Positions 1 to 8,130 of a stretch of DNA of 51,217 bases are shown here, one piece after another. The first letter of the stretch is position 1. Each line of letters begins with the position of its first letter. The notes below the pieces were generated by a model. The model did not search any database. It had not been told where the DNA came from and worked only from the letters and a program-made list of their open reading frames with translations. Location of the stretch: the NCBI GenBank assembly GCA_964515235.1, contig CAZEVO010000012.1, forward strand, positions 1-51,217, given 5' to 3'. Position numbers and translations under genes: made by a program. Source of the stretch: OPU3-GD-OMZ sp964515235 (GTDB taxonomy: Bacteria > Pseudomonadota > Gammaproteobacteria > Methylococcales > Methylomonadaceae).

Positions 1-189
1 GATCAAAAACAGGATGCCGCTTGAGTAGGCCATACACCACATTTGACAATAACTCTAGCCAATTTTAGGTCGGACAATAACTAGAGTAGAGTTGTTTCCA
101 AATGTAAGAGATTAAATTATTATGTGTGAGACAGTTATTAAAAGTATCTTGCTCCCCGTAGACACTCTTCAAAAATCATGTAGTAATCA

Positions 190-481
190 ATGCCTTCGGC
201 GCCCCGATATATCCTATACAAAATGAATCTGGATCAAGTTTTCGTGGGAGAAGTCGAATATCAAAAAGCTGGCTGCCCTGTTATTAGAGCCAATTTCTAT
301 TTGGCTACGATTTCAGTTCTACAACATAATCCTGATATTAAAATACAAAATCAACGGTTATTAAAAAAATGGCAAATCTAAAATGAGTGCATTGTGCGCT
401 GTAATGCGAGAATTGGTGCAAATGGGTTTTGGTGTTATAACACATCAACGACTTTATTACGTTCAGGCCAAATTTTTATGA
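190..481 (+). pseudogene. IS110-family transposase C-terminal remnant, frameshifted
   Basis: The frame opening at 190 carries VIRANFYLATISVLQHNP and then QRLLKK, which resembles the C-terminal part of IS110/IS116/IS902 transposases, where the family has VRxALYMATxxAxRHNP...FYQRL. The frame stops at 379-381. The expected continuation, GKSKMSALCAVMRELVQM, lies in the +1 frame and runs to a stop at 479-481. One extra A in the seven-A run at 363-369 would account for the shift. An in-frame stop at 184-186 and no recognisable catalytic N-terminal part upstream show that only the tail remains. The assignment rests on remembered family motifs. Nothing was recognised in 1-189 apart from short repeats (GACAATAACT at 45-54 and 73-82). 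Confidence 0.62.
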
Positions 482-558
482 TTTGAACATGGTGCTGGGA
501 GATGGTTTCGGTGTTCGTGTCTTTGAGTCACATCATTACAAACTCGATGTTGACTCCG

Positions 559-700
559 TGATACCACCTCAAACGACTTGACGGCGTTTCGGATGTAATT
601 TCAGGCTTCTTCTAGCACTACGCACGATGAGCGCCCAGAATGACTTACGCCTATCGCGGACTACCAACCTTAGCTTCGCTTTCCAGGGTTGGTGGTATCA
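559..700. repeat. 142-bp element with 10-bp terminal inverted repeats (MITE-like)
   Basis: TGATACCACC at 559-568 and its exact reverse complement GGTGGTATCA at 691-700 bound a segment that looks richer in G and C than its surroundings. Inside, CCAACC (664-669) and GGTTGG (687-692) form a second hairpin next to the right end. There is no coding frame of note. A miniature inverted-repeat element or a relic of the same insertion history as the transposase remnant just upstream is possible. No target-site duplication is evident and I noticed no second copy in the window. Confidence 0.4.
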
Positions 701-757
701 GTGAGATATTAAATTGTATTTATGAAAATAATTGAATTGCAACAGTGTTGAGTGATA

Positions 758-785
758 TTTGAAACTGCATTTTTAATCCCTATAT
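758..785 (+). promoter_or_regulatory. Sigma-32 (RpoH)-type promoter of clpB
   Basis: TTTGAAA at 758-764, a 13-bp spacer and CCCTATAT at 778-785 closely match the heat-shock consensus CTTGAAA-N(13-15)-CCCCATNT. The elements lie 39 bp upstream of the clpB start. ClpB is a classic member of the RpoH regulon. The htpX promoter in this window has the same architecture and the same spacing. Confidence 0.65.
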
Positions 786-823
786 AGAATAATAAGATAA
801 TGCTTTAGACGGGGTACGGTACA

Positions 824-3400
824 ATGCAATTAGATAAGTTAACTCGTAAACTTCAAGAGGCCTTCTACACTGCGCAAGAGCTGGCTTTAACAAGAGAAAA
901 TTCTGCTATAGAGAACGTCCATCTGGTAGAAGTCTTGTTGAATCAAGCGGAAAGTGACATACCTAGGATAATGAAGCTTGCAGGAGGCAACCTGAACTTG
1001 CTTCGTACATTAATCAAAGCAGAATTATCGAAATTACCAGTTGTTTCAGGTGCCACTAAAGTAGTTTCTCTTTCAGCTGGATTGGACAAGGCGCTAAATA
1101 AGGCAGGGCAATTAGCAAAGCAGTATCATGATAAATACATTTCCAGTGAGATTTATCTATTAGCACTTTATGATGAAGACCCTGTGTTACGGAGTATTTT
1201 TAATAAATCAGAATTGACAGAGGTTTCGATTGAGAACGCTATTCACAAGTTCCGTAAGGGTCAAGCTGTGACTGAGCAAGATGCAGAAAATCAACGCTTA
1301 GCACTAGAAAAATACACCACAAATCTGACGGCTATGGCAGAGCAGGGAAAACTTGATCCGGTGATTGGGCGAGATGATGAAATCCGGCGGACCATACAAG
1401 TTTTACAGCGTAGAACCAAGAATAACCCGGTATTAATCGGTGCGCCAGGGGTTGGTAAAACGGCCATTGTCGAAGGGTTGGCGCAGCGAATTATTAATGG
1501 CGAAGTTCCTGAAGGATTAAAATCTCGTCAAGTTTTGTCGTTAGATATTGCGTCTTTGGTTGCCGGAGCAAAATACCGTGGTGAGTTTGAGGAGCGACTT
1601 AAAGCAGTAATGAAAGATATCGCTCAGCAAGAAGGTAATCTGATTATTTTTATAGATGAGTTGCATACGATGGTGGGTGCAGGCAAAACTGAAGGCGCGA
1701 TGGATGCAGGAAATATGTTGAAGCCAGCTTTGTCGCGCGGAGAGTTACATTGTGTAGGTGCTACAACACTGGAGGAGTACAAACAGTTTATTGAAAAAGA
1801 TTCAGCATTAGAACGACGATTTCAGAAAGTGTTAATTGAAGAGCCTTCGGTCGAAGATACTGTTGCAATATTGCGAGGCCTTAAGGAGCGCTATGAAGTT
1901 CATCACGGTGTGAGTATAACTGATCCGGCAATTATTGCAGCAGCCACCCTGTCTCATCGTTATATACCAGAACGTCAATTACCGGATAAGGCGCTTGATT
2001 TGATTGACGAGGCAGCGAGTCAGATACGGATGGAAATGGATTCAAAACCTGAGTCGATGGATAAGTTAGAACGACGACTTATTCAATTTAAAATTGAAAA
2101 AGCAGCGTTAGAAAAAGAATCTGATGTGGCTTCTCATAAACGTTTAATAGCTTTAGATGAGCAGATACAAGATTTAGAAAAGCAGTTTTCTGAATTAGAC
2201 TCTATTTGGCAAACAGAGAAGCATTCGTTACAAGGCTCGGCGGCGATCAAAGAAAAATTAGAAAAGGCCCGTTTAGAATTGGAATGGGCTAATCGTAATC
2301 ATGATTTTGCTCGTATGTCAGAGTTACAGTACGGGAGTATCCCACATTTAGAAAAAGAGTTGAATGAGATTGAATCTACTGAAAAGCAAACATTAACCTT
2401 ATTAAGAAATAAGGTAACGGATTTAGAAATAGCCGATGTGGTTTGTAAATGGACAGGTATTCCGGTGGCAAAGATGGTTGAAGGGGAGCGTAAAAAACTG
2501 CTTAAACTGGAGGAGGAACTAGCTCACCGCATTGTAGGGCAAAAGGAGGCATTGACAGCAGTGAGTCATGCAATCAGACGATCTCGGTCAGGTTTGTCAG
2601 ATCCCAATAGACCGAATGGTTCTTTTCTTTTTTTAGGACCTACGGGGGTAGGTAAAACAGAATTATGTAAGGCCTTAGCTTCATTTTTATTTGATTCTGA
2701 CGAGGCGATAATTCGGGTTGATATGTCTGAGTTTATGGAAAAACATAGCGTGGCTCGGTTAATTGGAGCGCCGCCCGGCTATGTCGGCTACGAGGCTGGT
2801 GGCTATTTGACTGAGGCAGTAAGGCGAAAACCCTATGCTGTGATATTACTTGATGAAATTGAGAAGGCGCATAATGATATTTTTAATGTATTGCTACAAG
2901 TATTAGATGAAGGCAGGCTAACCGATGGTCAGGGGCAAACCATTGATTTTCGTAATACAGTAATTGTATTAACATCTAATTTGGGATCAAACCTGATTCA
3001 GGAATATATGGGTGAGGGTAATTATGACGAAATGAAACAGGCAGTGATGTCTGTTGTTGCAGATAATTTTCGCCCTGAATTTATCAACCGCCTAGATGAG
3101 TCGATTGTATTTCATAGTTTGGATCAGAAAGAGATTAGAGCGGTTACCTCAATACAAGTTGATAGACTGATAGCTAAACTGCGGGCAATGGGTATTGAGT
3201 TGATGGTATCAGATAGAGCGCTTGATGCGTTGGCTAAGTCGGGGTTTGATCCAATTTATGGAGCTAGGCCAATGAGAAGAATGGTCCAAAATGAACTTGA
3301 GAATATCTTGGCAGAGAAATTATTAGCAGGTGTTTTTTCAACTGGAGATATCATTTTATGTGATTATCTTGATAGTAATTACTCATTGACTAAGAAATAG
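824..3400 (+). CDS. clpB: ATP-dependent disaggregase ClpB (Hsp104 family)
   Basis: This AAA+ chaperone extracts polypeptides from aggregates together with DnaK and threads them through a hexameric pore in the cytoplasm. At 858 aa it has the normal full length. The order is a Clp N-domain (about 1-150), a first AAA+ module with Walker A GAPGVGKT (206-213) and IIFIDELH, the long coiled-coil middle domain (about 405-530) that separates ClpB from ClpA and ClpC, a second AAA+ module with GPTGVGKT (605-612) and LLDEIEKAH, and the ClpB C-terminal domain. The gene stands alone behind a sigma-32-like promoter at 758-785. The short G-rich stretch at 811-814 is the only candidate ribosome site. Confidence 0.97.
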   Translation: MQLDKLTRKLQEAFYTAQELALTRENSAIENVHLVEVLLNQAESDIPRIMKLAGGNLNLLRTLIKAELSKLPVVSGATKVVSLSAGLDKALNKAGQLAKQYHDKYISSEIYLLALYDEDPVLRSIFNKSELTEVSIENAIHKFRKGQAVTEQDAENQRLALEKYTTNLTAMAEQGKLDPVIGRDDEIRRTIQVLQRRTKNNPVLIGAPGVGKTAIVEGLAQRIINGEVPEGLKSRQVLSLDIASLVAGAKYRGEFEERLKAVMKDIAQQEGNLIIFIDELHTMVGAGKTEGAMDAGNMLKPALSRGELHCVGATTLEEYKQFIEKDSALERRFQKVLIEEPSVEDTVAILRGLKERYEVHHGVSITDPAIIAAATLSHRYIPERQLPDKALDLIDEAASQIRMEMDSKPESMDKLERRLIQFKIEKAALEKESDVASHKRLIALDEQIQDLEKQFSELDSIWQTEKHSLQGSAAIKEKLEKARLELEWANRNHDFARMSELQYGSIPHLEKELNEIESTEKQTLTLLRNKVTDLEIADVVCKWTGIPVAKMVEGERKKLLKLEEELAHRIVGQKEALTAVSHAIRRSRSGLSDPNRPNGSFLFLGPTGVGKTELCKALASFLFDSDEAIIRVDMSEFMEKHSVARLIGAPPGYVGYEAGGYLTEAVRRKPYAVILLDEIEKAHNDIFNVLLQVLDEGRLTDGQGQTIDFRNTVIVLTSNLGSNLIQEYMGEGNYDEMKQAVMSVVADNFRPEFINRLDESIVFHSLDQKEIRAVTSIQVDRLIAKLRAMGIELMVSDRALDALAKSGFDPIYGARPMRRMVQNELENILAEKLLAGVFSTGDIILCDYLDSNYSLTKK

Positions 3401-3437
3401 GGAGTTGGTTTAATTGAAGACGTTAATAAAATGACCA

Positions 3438-3455
3438 GTGTAATAATTTAGTCAT
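3438..3455 (+). promoter_or_regulatory. Pho box upstream of phoB
   Basis: Two 7-bp half-sites, GTGTAAT (3438-3444) and TAGTCAT (3449-3455), are separated by AATT. This matches the direct-repeat layout of a PhoB site (CTGTCAT-N4-CTGTCAT) with five of seven positions in each half. It lies 47 bp upstream of phoB, where PhoB autoregulation is well known in related bacteria. A good SD sequence (GGGGGAG) follows at about 3493. Confidence 0.55.
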
Positions 3456-3502
3456 ATTTCATGATTTAAAATGAAGTTTTATTTTAAATTAATGGGGGAG
3501 CT

Positions 3503-4189
3503 ATGAACGCTACCAAAGTTTTGGTGGTTGAGGATGAAGAAGCAATTCGGCAAATGTTACTTATTGTGCTAGAGAATGCTGACTTCGATGTTCAGTGTGC
3601 TTGTGATGTGGGTGAGGCGCGTGAGTTGATAGCGGAAGCTCTACCAGACCTGATCTTACTCGATTGGATGTTGCCAGATATTTCAGGAGTCGATTGGTGT
3701 AGAAAGTTAAAAAAAGACCCCTCTTTAAGAGATCTCCCTGTTATTTTATTAACCGCCAGAGGGGCGGATGAAGATAAGGTGAGAGGGTTTGAGGTCGGTG
3801 CTGATGATTACATCACTAAGCCTTTTTCACCTCGAGAAATGGTAGCAAGAATTAAAGCGGTGCTTAGGCGGTCGGGAAAGTCATTCACGAATAATCAAGT
3901 TGTTGTTAACGATTTAATATTAGATACGAACCGTTATCAATTGACGTACCAAGGGCGTGATATTCCAGTCAGTCCAACTGAGTTTAAGTTAATGCAGTTC
4001 TTTATGACTCATCCTGATAAAGTGTATAACCGAGAACAATTGCTTGATAATGTTTGGGGTCGTACGGCCTATATAGAGGAGCGTACTGTCGATGTACATA
4101 TCCGGCGGCTTAGAAAAGCTTTGTCAGAGCATGGTTGTAGCAATTTTGTAAAAACTGTGCGAGGGTTTGGTTATCGTTTCTCATCATAG
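3503..4189 (+). CDS. phoB: Phosphate regulon response regulator PhoB
   Basis: This OmpR/PhoB-class regulator is phosphorylated by PhoR and activates phosphate-scavenging genes under phosphate limitation. The receiver domain (1-120) has the acidic pair DEE at 11-13, the phospho-acceptor Asp54 in LLDWMLP, Thr84 and Lys106 in the DDYITKPFSP loop. A winged-helix DNA-binding domain fills 130-228 and ends in TVRGFGYRF, typical of the family. Length (228 aa) is standard. phoR begins 9 bp downstream, so the two form an operon, and a Pho box upstream suggests autoregulation. Confidence 0.95.
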   Translation: MNATKVLVVEDEEAIRQMLLIVLENADFDVQCACDVGEARELIAEALPDLILLDWMLPDISGVDWCRKLKKDPSLRDLPVILLTARGADEDKVRGFEVGADDYITKPFSPREMVARIKAVLRRSGKSFTNNQVVVNDLILDTNRYQLTYQGRDIPVSPTEFKLMQFFMTHPDKVYNREQLLDNVWGRTAYIEERTVDVHIRRLRKALSEHGCSNFVKTVRGFGYRFSS

Positions 4190-4198
4190 TTTATTGCC

Positions 4199-5494
4199 AT
4201 GAATTTTTGGGCGTCAGTTACTATTGAGCTGCTTTGTTATTTATTCATTGCAGCTTTATTTGGTTATGTCTGGGGGAATTTTTTCATTTGGGGTTTTGTG
4301 GCCTTACTAATCCTTTTAGGGCATCATTTTTGGCAATTGTCTGTGTTACTTAAAAGACTCGATGCATATCGGCTTAAAGGCATACCGAATTCTAAAGGGA
4401 GTTGGTATTGGACTTATTTTTATTTAAATCGGATTCATCAGCGTCATCGTCAAACAAAAAAAAGATTGGGTAACTTACTCAATCAATTTTATAAATCAAC
4501 GGCTACATTACCAGATGCGGCTATTGTACTTAATTTAGATGATGAGATTGAATGGTTTAATGATTCGGCTAGAGAACTTATTGGGTTGAAGAAGAAAAAC
4601 TTAGGGAATCATATCGCCAGTGTTATTAAACACCCATTATTGAGGAAATATCTAATAGCCAGAGACTTAAGCGAGGCAGTTGTTATTGCTTCACCGGTCA
4701 ACAAAGGTGTTTTTTTAGAGTTTAGGTTCTTAGTTTATAACAATGATTTGCGATTATTACTGGCTCAGAATGTAACTAAATTGAAAAAAGTTGAAGATAT
4801 TCGCAGAGATTTTATTGCTAATGTCTCTCATGAGTTACGGACGCCATTAACCGTTCTCAAAGGGTATATAGAAACGCTTCAGGATACCGATAATGGAGCG
4901 TCAGGCTTTATGACAGATAGTTTGTCTCGAATGGAGCAACAGACATTACGAATGGAAGGGTTGATTGAAGATTTGCTTTTATTAGCACGCCTTGAATGTA
5001 ATCCTGATGAGAGCGATGAGCCATTAGAGATGCTTGAGTCTGTTGATGTTGCTGGAATATTAACTCGCTTATGTCTTTCCAGTGATGCCCTTGACACTGT
5101 TAATAACCGATTATTACTGTCGCTTCAGTCGTCGTTAAAAATACGAGGGAAGAGTAAAGATCTGGAGAGTGTTTTTACTAACTTAATAGTGAATGCAATG
5201 AAATATTCTGATGAAGGTTCACAAATTGAGATTAGTTGGCAAACGGTATCCAATGGGGTTAAATTTGAGGTGAAAGATTATGGCGATGGTATTGCAGAGG
5301 AGCATCTGTCGCGTTTAACCGAACGTTTTTACCGTGTTGATGTTGGTCGGAGTCGTGAAAAAGGAGGAACAGGCCTGGGTTTGGCTATCGTTAAGCATGT
5401 GTTGGCTAATCATGATTCTAAATTAATTATTACCAGTAAAAAAGGAGAGGGAAGTCGGTTTAGTTGTGTTTTCCCCCACTCTCGGAGTTGTTAG
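4199..5494 (+). CDS. phoR: Phosphate regulon sensor histidine kinase PhoR
   Basis: This membrane histidine kinase partners with PhoB. Two closely spaced hydrophobic segments (about 8-50) with almost no periplasmic loop match PhoR, which senses phosphate through the Pst/PhoU complex rather than a periplasmic domain. A PAS-like region (about 95-195) follows, then a HisKA dimerisation domain with the phosphorylated His211 in NVSHELRTPL. The HATPase domain (about 310-425) has an N box (NLIVNAMKYS), DYGDGIAEEH and GGTGLGLAIVKH. At 431 aa it has the usual length. Its neighbour phoB settles the identity among similar kinases. Confidence 0.93.
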   Translation: MNFWASVTIELLCYLFIAALFGYVWGNFFIWGFVALLILLGHHFWQLSVLLKRLDAYRLKGIPNSKGSWYWTYFYLNRIHQRHRQTKKRLGNLLNQFYKSTATLPDAAIVLNLDDEIEWFNDSARELIGLKKKNLGNHIASVIKHPLLRKYLIARDLSEAVVIASPVNKGVFLEFRFLVYNNDLRLLLAQNVTKLKKVEDIRRDFIANVSHELRTPLTVLKGYIETLQDTDNGASGFMTDSLSRMEQQTLRMEGLIEDLLLLARLECNPDESDEPLEMLESVDVAGILTRLCLSSDALDTVNNRLLLSLQSSLKIRGKSKDLESVFTNLIVNAMKYSDEGSQIEISWQTVSNGVKFEVKDYGDGIAEEHLSRLTERFYRVDVGRSREKGGTGLGLAIVKHVLANHDSKLIITSKKGEGSRFSCVFPHSRSC

Positions 5495-5599
5495 TTCTTT
5501 CATGCTCAGCATCTTATTCCTGTGATCAGCAGCAAATGCGATAGCGACTATGGCATAATTAAGGTTGTTTAATGTTTTTGTGAGGCCGCGAGGGGACTT

Positions 5600-6322
5600 A
5601 TGCCAGTCGATATATTGTTAACTGTTATCGTAACATCTGTTGTTCAGTCAATCTTTGGCGTAGGTGTTTTGTTGTTTGGAACGCCTTTGTTATTGTTATT
5701 GGGGTATGATTTCTTAGATGCCTTGATTACCCTTTTGCCTATTTCCATTGCAATTAATTCATTTCAGATTCTTAAGCACTATAATCATATTGATCTTAGT
5801 TTCTATAAAAATGTGTTGTTTTATACCATTCCATTTGTGGTGTTCTTTTTGTTTATTGTCACGACCGCCAAAATTAATATTGGTTTATTAGTCGGATTAT
5901 TCTTAATTTTTGTCGCCTTAAAAAGCTATTCAGAAAAAGTGGATAATATGATGGGCTCTTTGGTTAAGTTTGAGAGAAGCTATTTAGCAACCATGGGAAT
6001 TGTTCATGGTTTAACCAATCTTGGTGGTTCATTGTTGACCGCTATTGTGCATGGTAAACAATATCAAAAGGATATGACGCGAGTTACGGTGGCGGTTTGT
6101 TATGCGACCTTTGCTATTTTCCAAATTATAACGTTGATCTTTTTAGTTGACAGTTACGAATTGTCATACAGTAATAACATGGCTTTTTTGCATGTGGGCG
6201 TTATTATGTTTTTGTTAACTGAAGAGGTTGTTTATCAGAAGATTGATAATGACAAATACAGTAAGATTTTTGCAGCCTTTTTATTTGCATCAGGTATCGT
6301 ATTAGCCATTAAATCATTTTAA
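5600..6322 (+). CDS. TSUP (TauE/SafE) family membrane permease
   Basis: This is a predicted inner-membrane protein of 240 aa with about seven to eight hydrophobic helices. The N-terminal helix carries QSIFGVGVLLFGTPLLLLLG, the conserved repeat of TSUP/TauE-SafE permeases, some of which export sulfite, sulfoacetate or other anions. A second copy of the repeat is expected in the middle and may correspond to IVHGLTNLGGSLLTAIV (about 134-150). The substrate cannot be read from sequence. An SD (GAGGGGAC) precedes the start. The next gene begins 15 bp downstream on the same strand, so co-transcription is likely. Confidence 0.8.
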   Translation: MPVDILLTVIVTSVVQSIFGVGVLLFGTPLLLLLGYDFLDALITLLPISIAINSFQILKHYNHIDLSFYKNVLFYTIPFVVFFLFIVTTAKINIGLLVGLFLIFVALKSYSEKVDNMMGSLVKFERSYLATMGIVHGLTNLGGSLLTAIVHGKQYQKDMTRVTVAVCYATFAIFQIITLIFLVDSYELSYSNNMAFLHVGVIMFLLTEEVVYQKIDNDKYSKIFAAFLFASGIVLAIKSF

Positions 6323-6337
6323 TCTAAGTTTAAGCCC

Positions 6338-6880
6338 ATGTTTTTTAGCCATTTAAAGTGGGTTATTGGCTGTTTACTATTGTTAAATGCAACGGTTGTT
6401 AGCGCGTTTAATTATTCTGTTTTAGTATCTGAGAGCACCATACAAGAGCGCCTATCTACGATTAGGCCTCTAGAGAAACATACTCGTTTTTATCGTGTCA
6501 GTATGAGTGATCTGCAGGTAGATCTCATTAAGGGGAGTGAGCGGGTTCATTTCTCAGCTAAAATATTAGTGAGCTTGTTCGGTGCGATTCAGAGTCAAGG
6601 TCGTGTTAAGGTATCAGGCGCAATTGAATATAATTCTGAGTCGGGCCAGTTTTTTTTGATCGAACCTAAGGTAGAGGCAATTGATATAGCGGATTTGCCA
6701 AGTTCTCGTATTGAGAAAATAAGATCAGTTCTTCAGAAGGTTGTGAGTAAGGCCTTGACTAAGGTGAAAGTTTATCAATTGCGAGATCAATCTGTTCGCC
6801 ATAAAATGCTTAGGTCTGTTTTACAATCCGTTGCAGTGAGTCAAGACGCGCAGTTATTGATCACGCTCAAAGCGTTTTAA
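6338..6880 (+). CDS. Secreted DUF1439 (YceB-like) protein
   Basis: The protein has 180 aa and a Sec signal peptide (basic start, hydrophobic core WVIGCLLLLNATVV, likely cleavage after VVSA near residue 23). The mature part resembles DUF1439 proteins such as E. coli YceB, with a beta-rich body containing SLFGAIQSQGRVKVSG and the later FFLIEPKVEAIDI segment. YceB is a lipoprotein, but here no Cys follows the signal peptide, so this version is probably soluble in the periplasm. The family may bind lipid. It is likely co-transcribed with the TSUP permease 15 bp upstream; no functional link is known to me. Confidence 0.65.
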   Translation: MFFSHLKWVIGCLLLLNATVVSAFNYSVLVSESTIQERLSTIRPLEKHTRFYRVSMSDLQVDLIKGSERVHFSAKILVSLFGAIQSQGRVKVSGAIEYNSESGQFFLIEPKVEAIDIADLPSSRIEKIRSVLQKVVSKALTKVKVYQLRDQSVRHKMLRSVLQSVAVSQDAQLLITLKAF

Positions 6881-6948
6881 TCAGGTATCGGGCGTAATTG
6901 GCATGAATTAATAATTCGGTAAACATGTTGTCAATGACTAGTTGTGTA

Positions 6949-8076
6949 TCAATGGACCAAGTTTAATAAAATCCCTGCCGCAACCGCAGAGCCAATGACA
7001 CCGGCTACATTAGGCCCCATTGCATGCATAAGCAGGTAGTTATGAGGGTTGTTTTCAAGACCGACCTTATTTGCTACTCGGGCAGCCATCGGCACAGCAG
7101 AAACGCCGGCGGCACCGATTAAAGGATTGATTGGTGTTTTGCTGAAAATATTCATGAGTTTAGCCATAAGGACACCGCTGGCAGTACCAATACCAAAAGC
7201 AATGGCGCCAAGAGCAAGAATACCTAGCGTTTCGGGTTGAAGGAAGGCTTCAGCATTTAGCTTTGATCCAACTGCTAGCCCAAGGAAAATAGTAACGGTA
7301 TTGATGAGTGCATTTTGACTGGTATCACTGAGCCGGTCTACAACGCCACAGGTGTTCATAAGATTGCCAAAACAGAACATGCCAATGAGTGGCGCTGAAG
7401 CAGGTAAGAGTAAGGCGGTTAATACAATTAGAGCAATGGGGAAAATAATTTTCTCAGCTTGACTTACATGGCGAAGTTGATGCATTTCGATTTTACGTTC
7501 AGAAGCAGTTGTGAGGGCACGCATAATAGGGGGTTGAATTAATGGTACTAAAGCCATGTATGAGTAAGCAGCCACTGCAATGGCGCCGAGTAGTGCGGGA
7601 GCAAGTTTAGAGGCAACATAAATGGCAGTAGGGCCATCAGCGCCGCCAATGATTGCAATAGCCGCAGCATCTTTGAAACTGAAATCAAGTCCTGGGACAG
7701 CATTTAGAGCTAAGGCGCCGAGAAGGGTTGCAAAAATTCCAAACTGAGCAGCAGCACCTAACAATAATGTCTTGGGGTTGGCTAGCATGGGTCCAAAATC
7801 AGTCATAGCACCAACGCCCATAAAGATAAGTAATGGGAAAATGCCGGCTTTAATGCCCCCGTATAAATAGTAAAGAATGCCGCCGGCTTCGGTCATTCCA
7901 GAGCCAGGAATGTTGCTTAAGATAGCACCAAAACCGATAGGGAGTAACAATAGGGGTTCAAAGCCTTTTTTAATGGCGAGGAAAATAAGTAACAAGCCAA
8001 CAGCTGTCATAATGGCTTGGCCGCTTTCTAGATTATAGATTCCAGTGCTTTCCCAGAGTAAGGTTAAGTTTTCCAT
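6949..8076 (-). CDS. oadB: Oxaloacetate decarboxylase beta subunit (Na+ pump)
   Basis: This is the integral membrane subunit of the biotin-dependent Na+ pump. It decarboxylates carboxybiotin and exports Na+ in the process. The 375-aa protein is hydrophobic throughout, with about nine helices. The signature AIIGGADGPTAIY is at about 141-153; its Asp147 corresponds to the essential Na+-binding Asp of the family. Length is normal for the short form. It is the last gene of oadG-oadA-oadB, 54 bp after oadA. It ends about 70 bp from the convergent DUF1439 gene, with no clear terminator between them. Confidence 0.95.
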   Translation of the reverse strand: MENLTLLWESTGIYNLESGQAIMTAVGLLLIFLAIKKGFEPLLLLPIGFGAILSNIPGSGMTEAGGILYYLYGGIKAGIFPLLIFMGVGAMTDFGPMLANPKTLLLGAAAQFGIFATLLGALALNAVPGLDFSFKDAAAIAIIGGADGPTAIYVASKLAPALLGAIAVAAYSYMALVPLIQPPIMRALTTASERKIEMHQLRHVSQAEKIIFPIALIVLTALLLPASAPLIGMFCFGNLMNTCGVVDRLSDTSQNALINTVTIFLGLAVGSKLNAEAFLQPETLGILALGAIAFGIGTASGVLMAKLMNIFSKTPINPLIGAAGVSAVPMAARVANKVGLENNPHNYLLMHAMGPNVAGVIGSAVAAGILLNLVH

Positions 8077-8130
8077 AGCTGTATTTTGAAAAGAGTATTT
8101 AGATAAGGATTATTTAATTTTATATTTATT

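Noticed and set aside
53..87. ACTCTAG/CTAGAGT inverted repeat and GACAATAACT direct repeat as an IS end
   Set aside because: Short and near the start of the window; IS110 elements normally lack such ends, so no boundary can be claimed.
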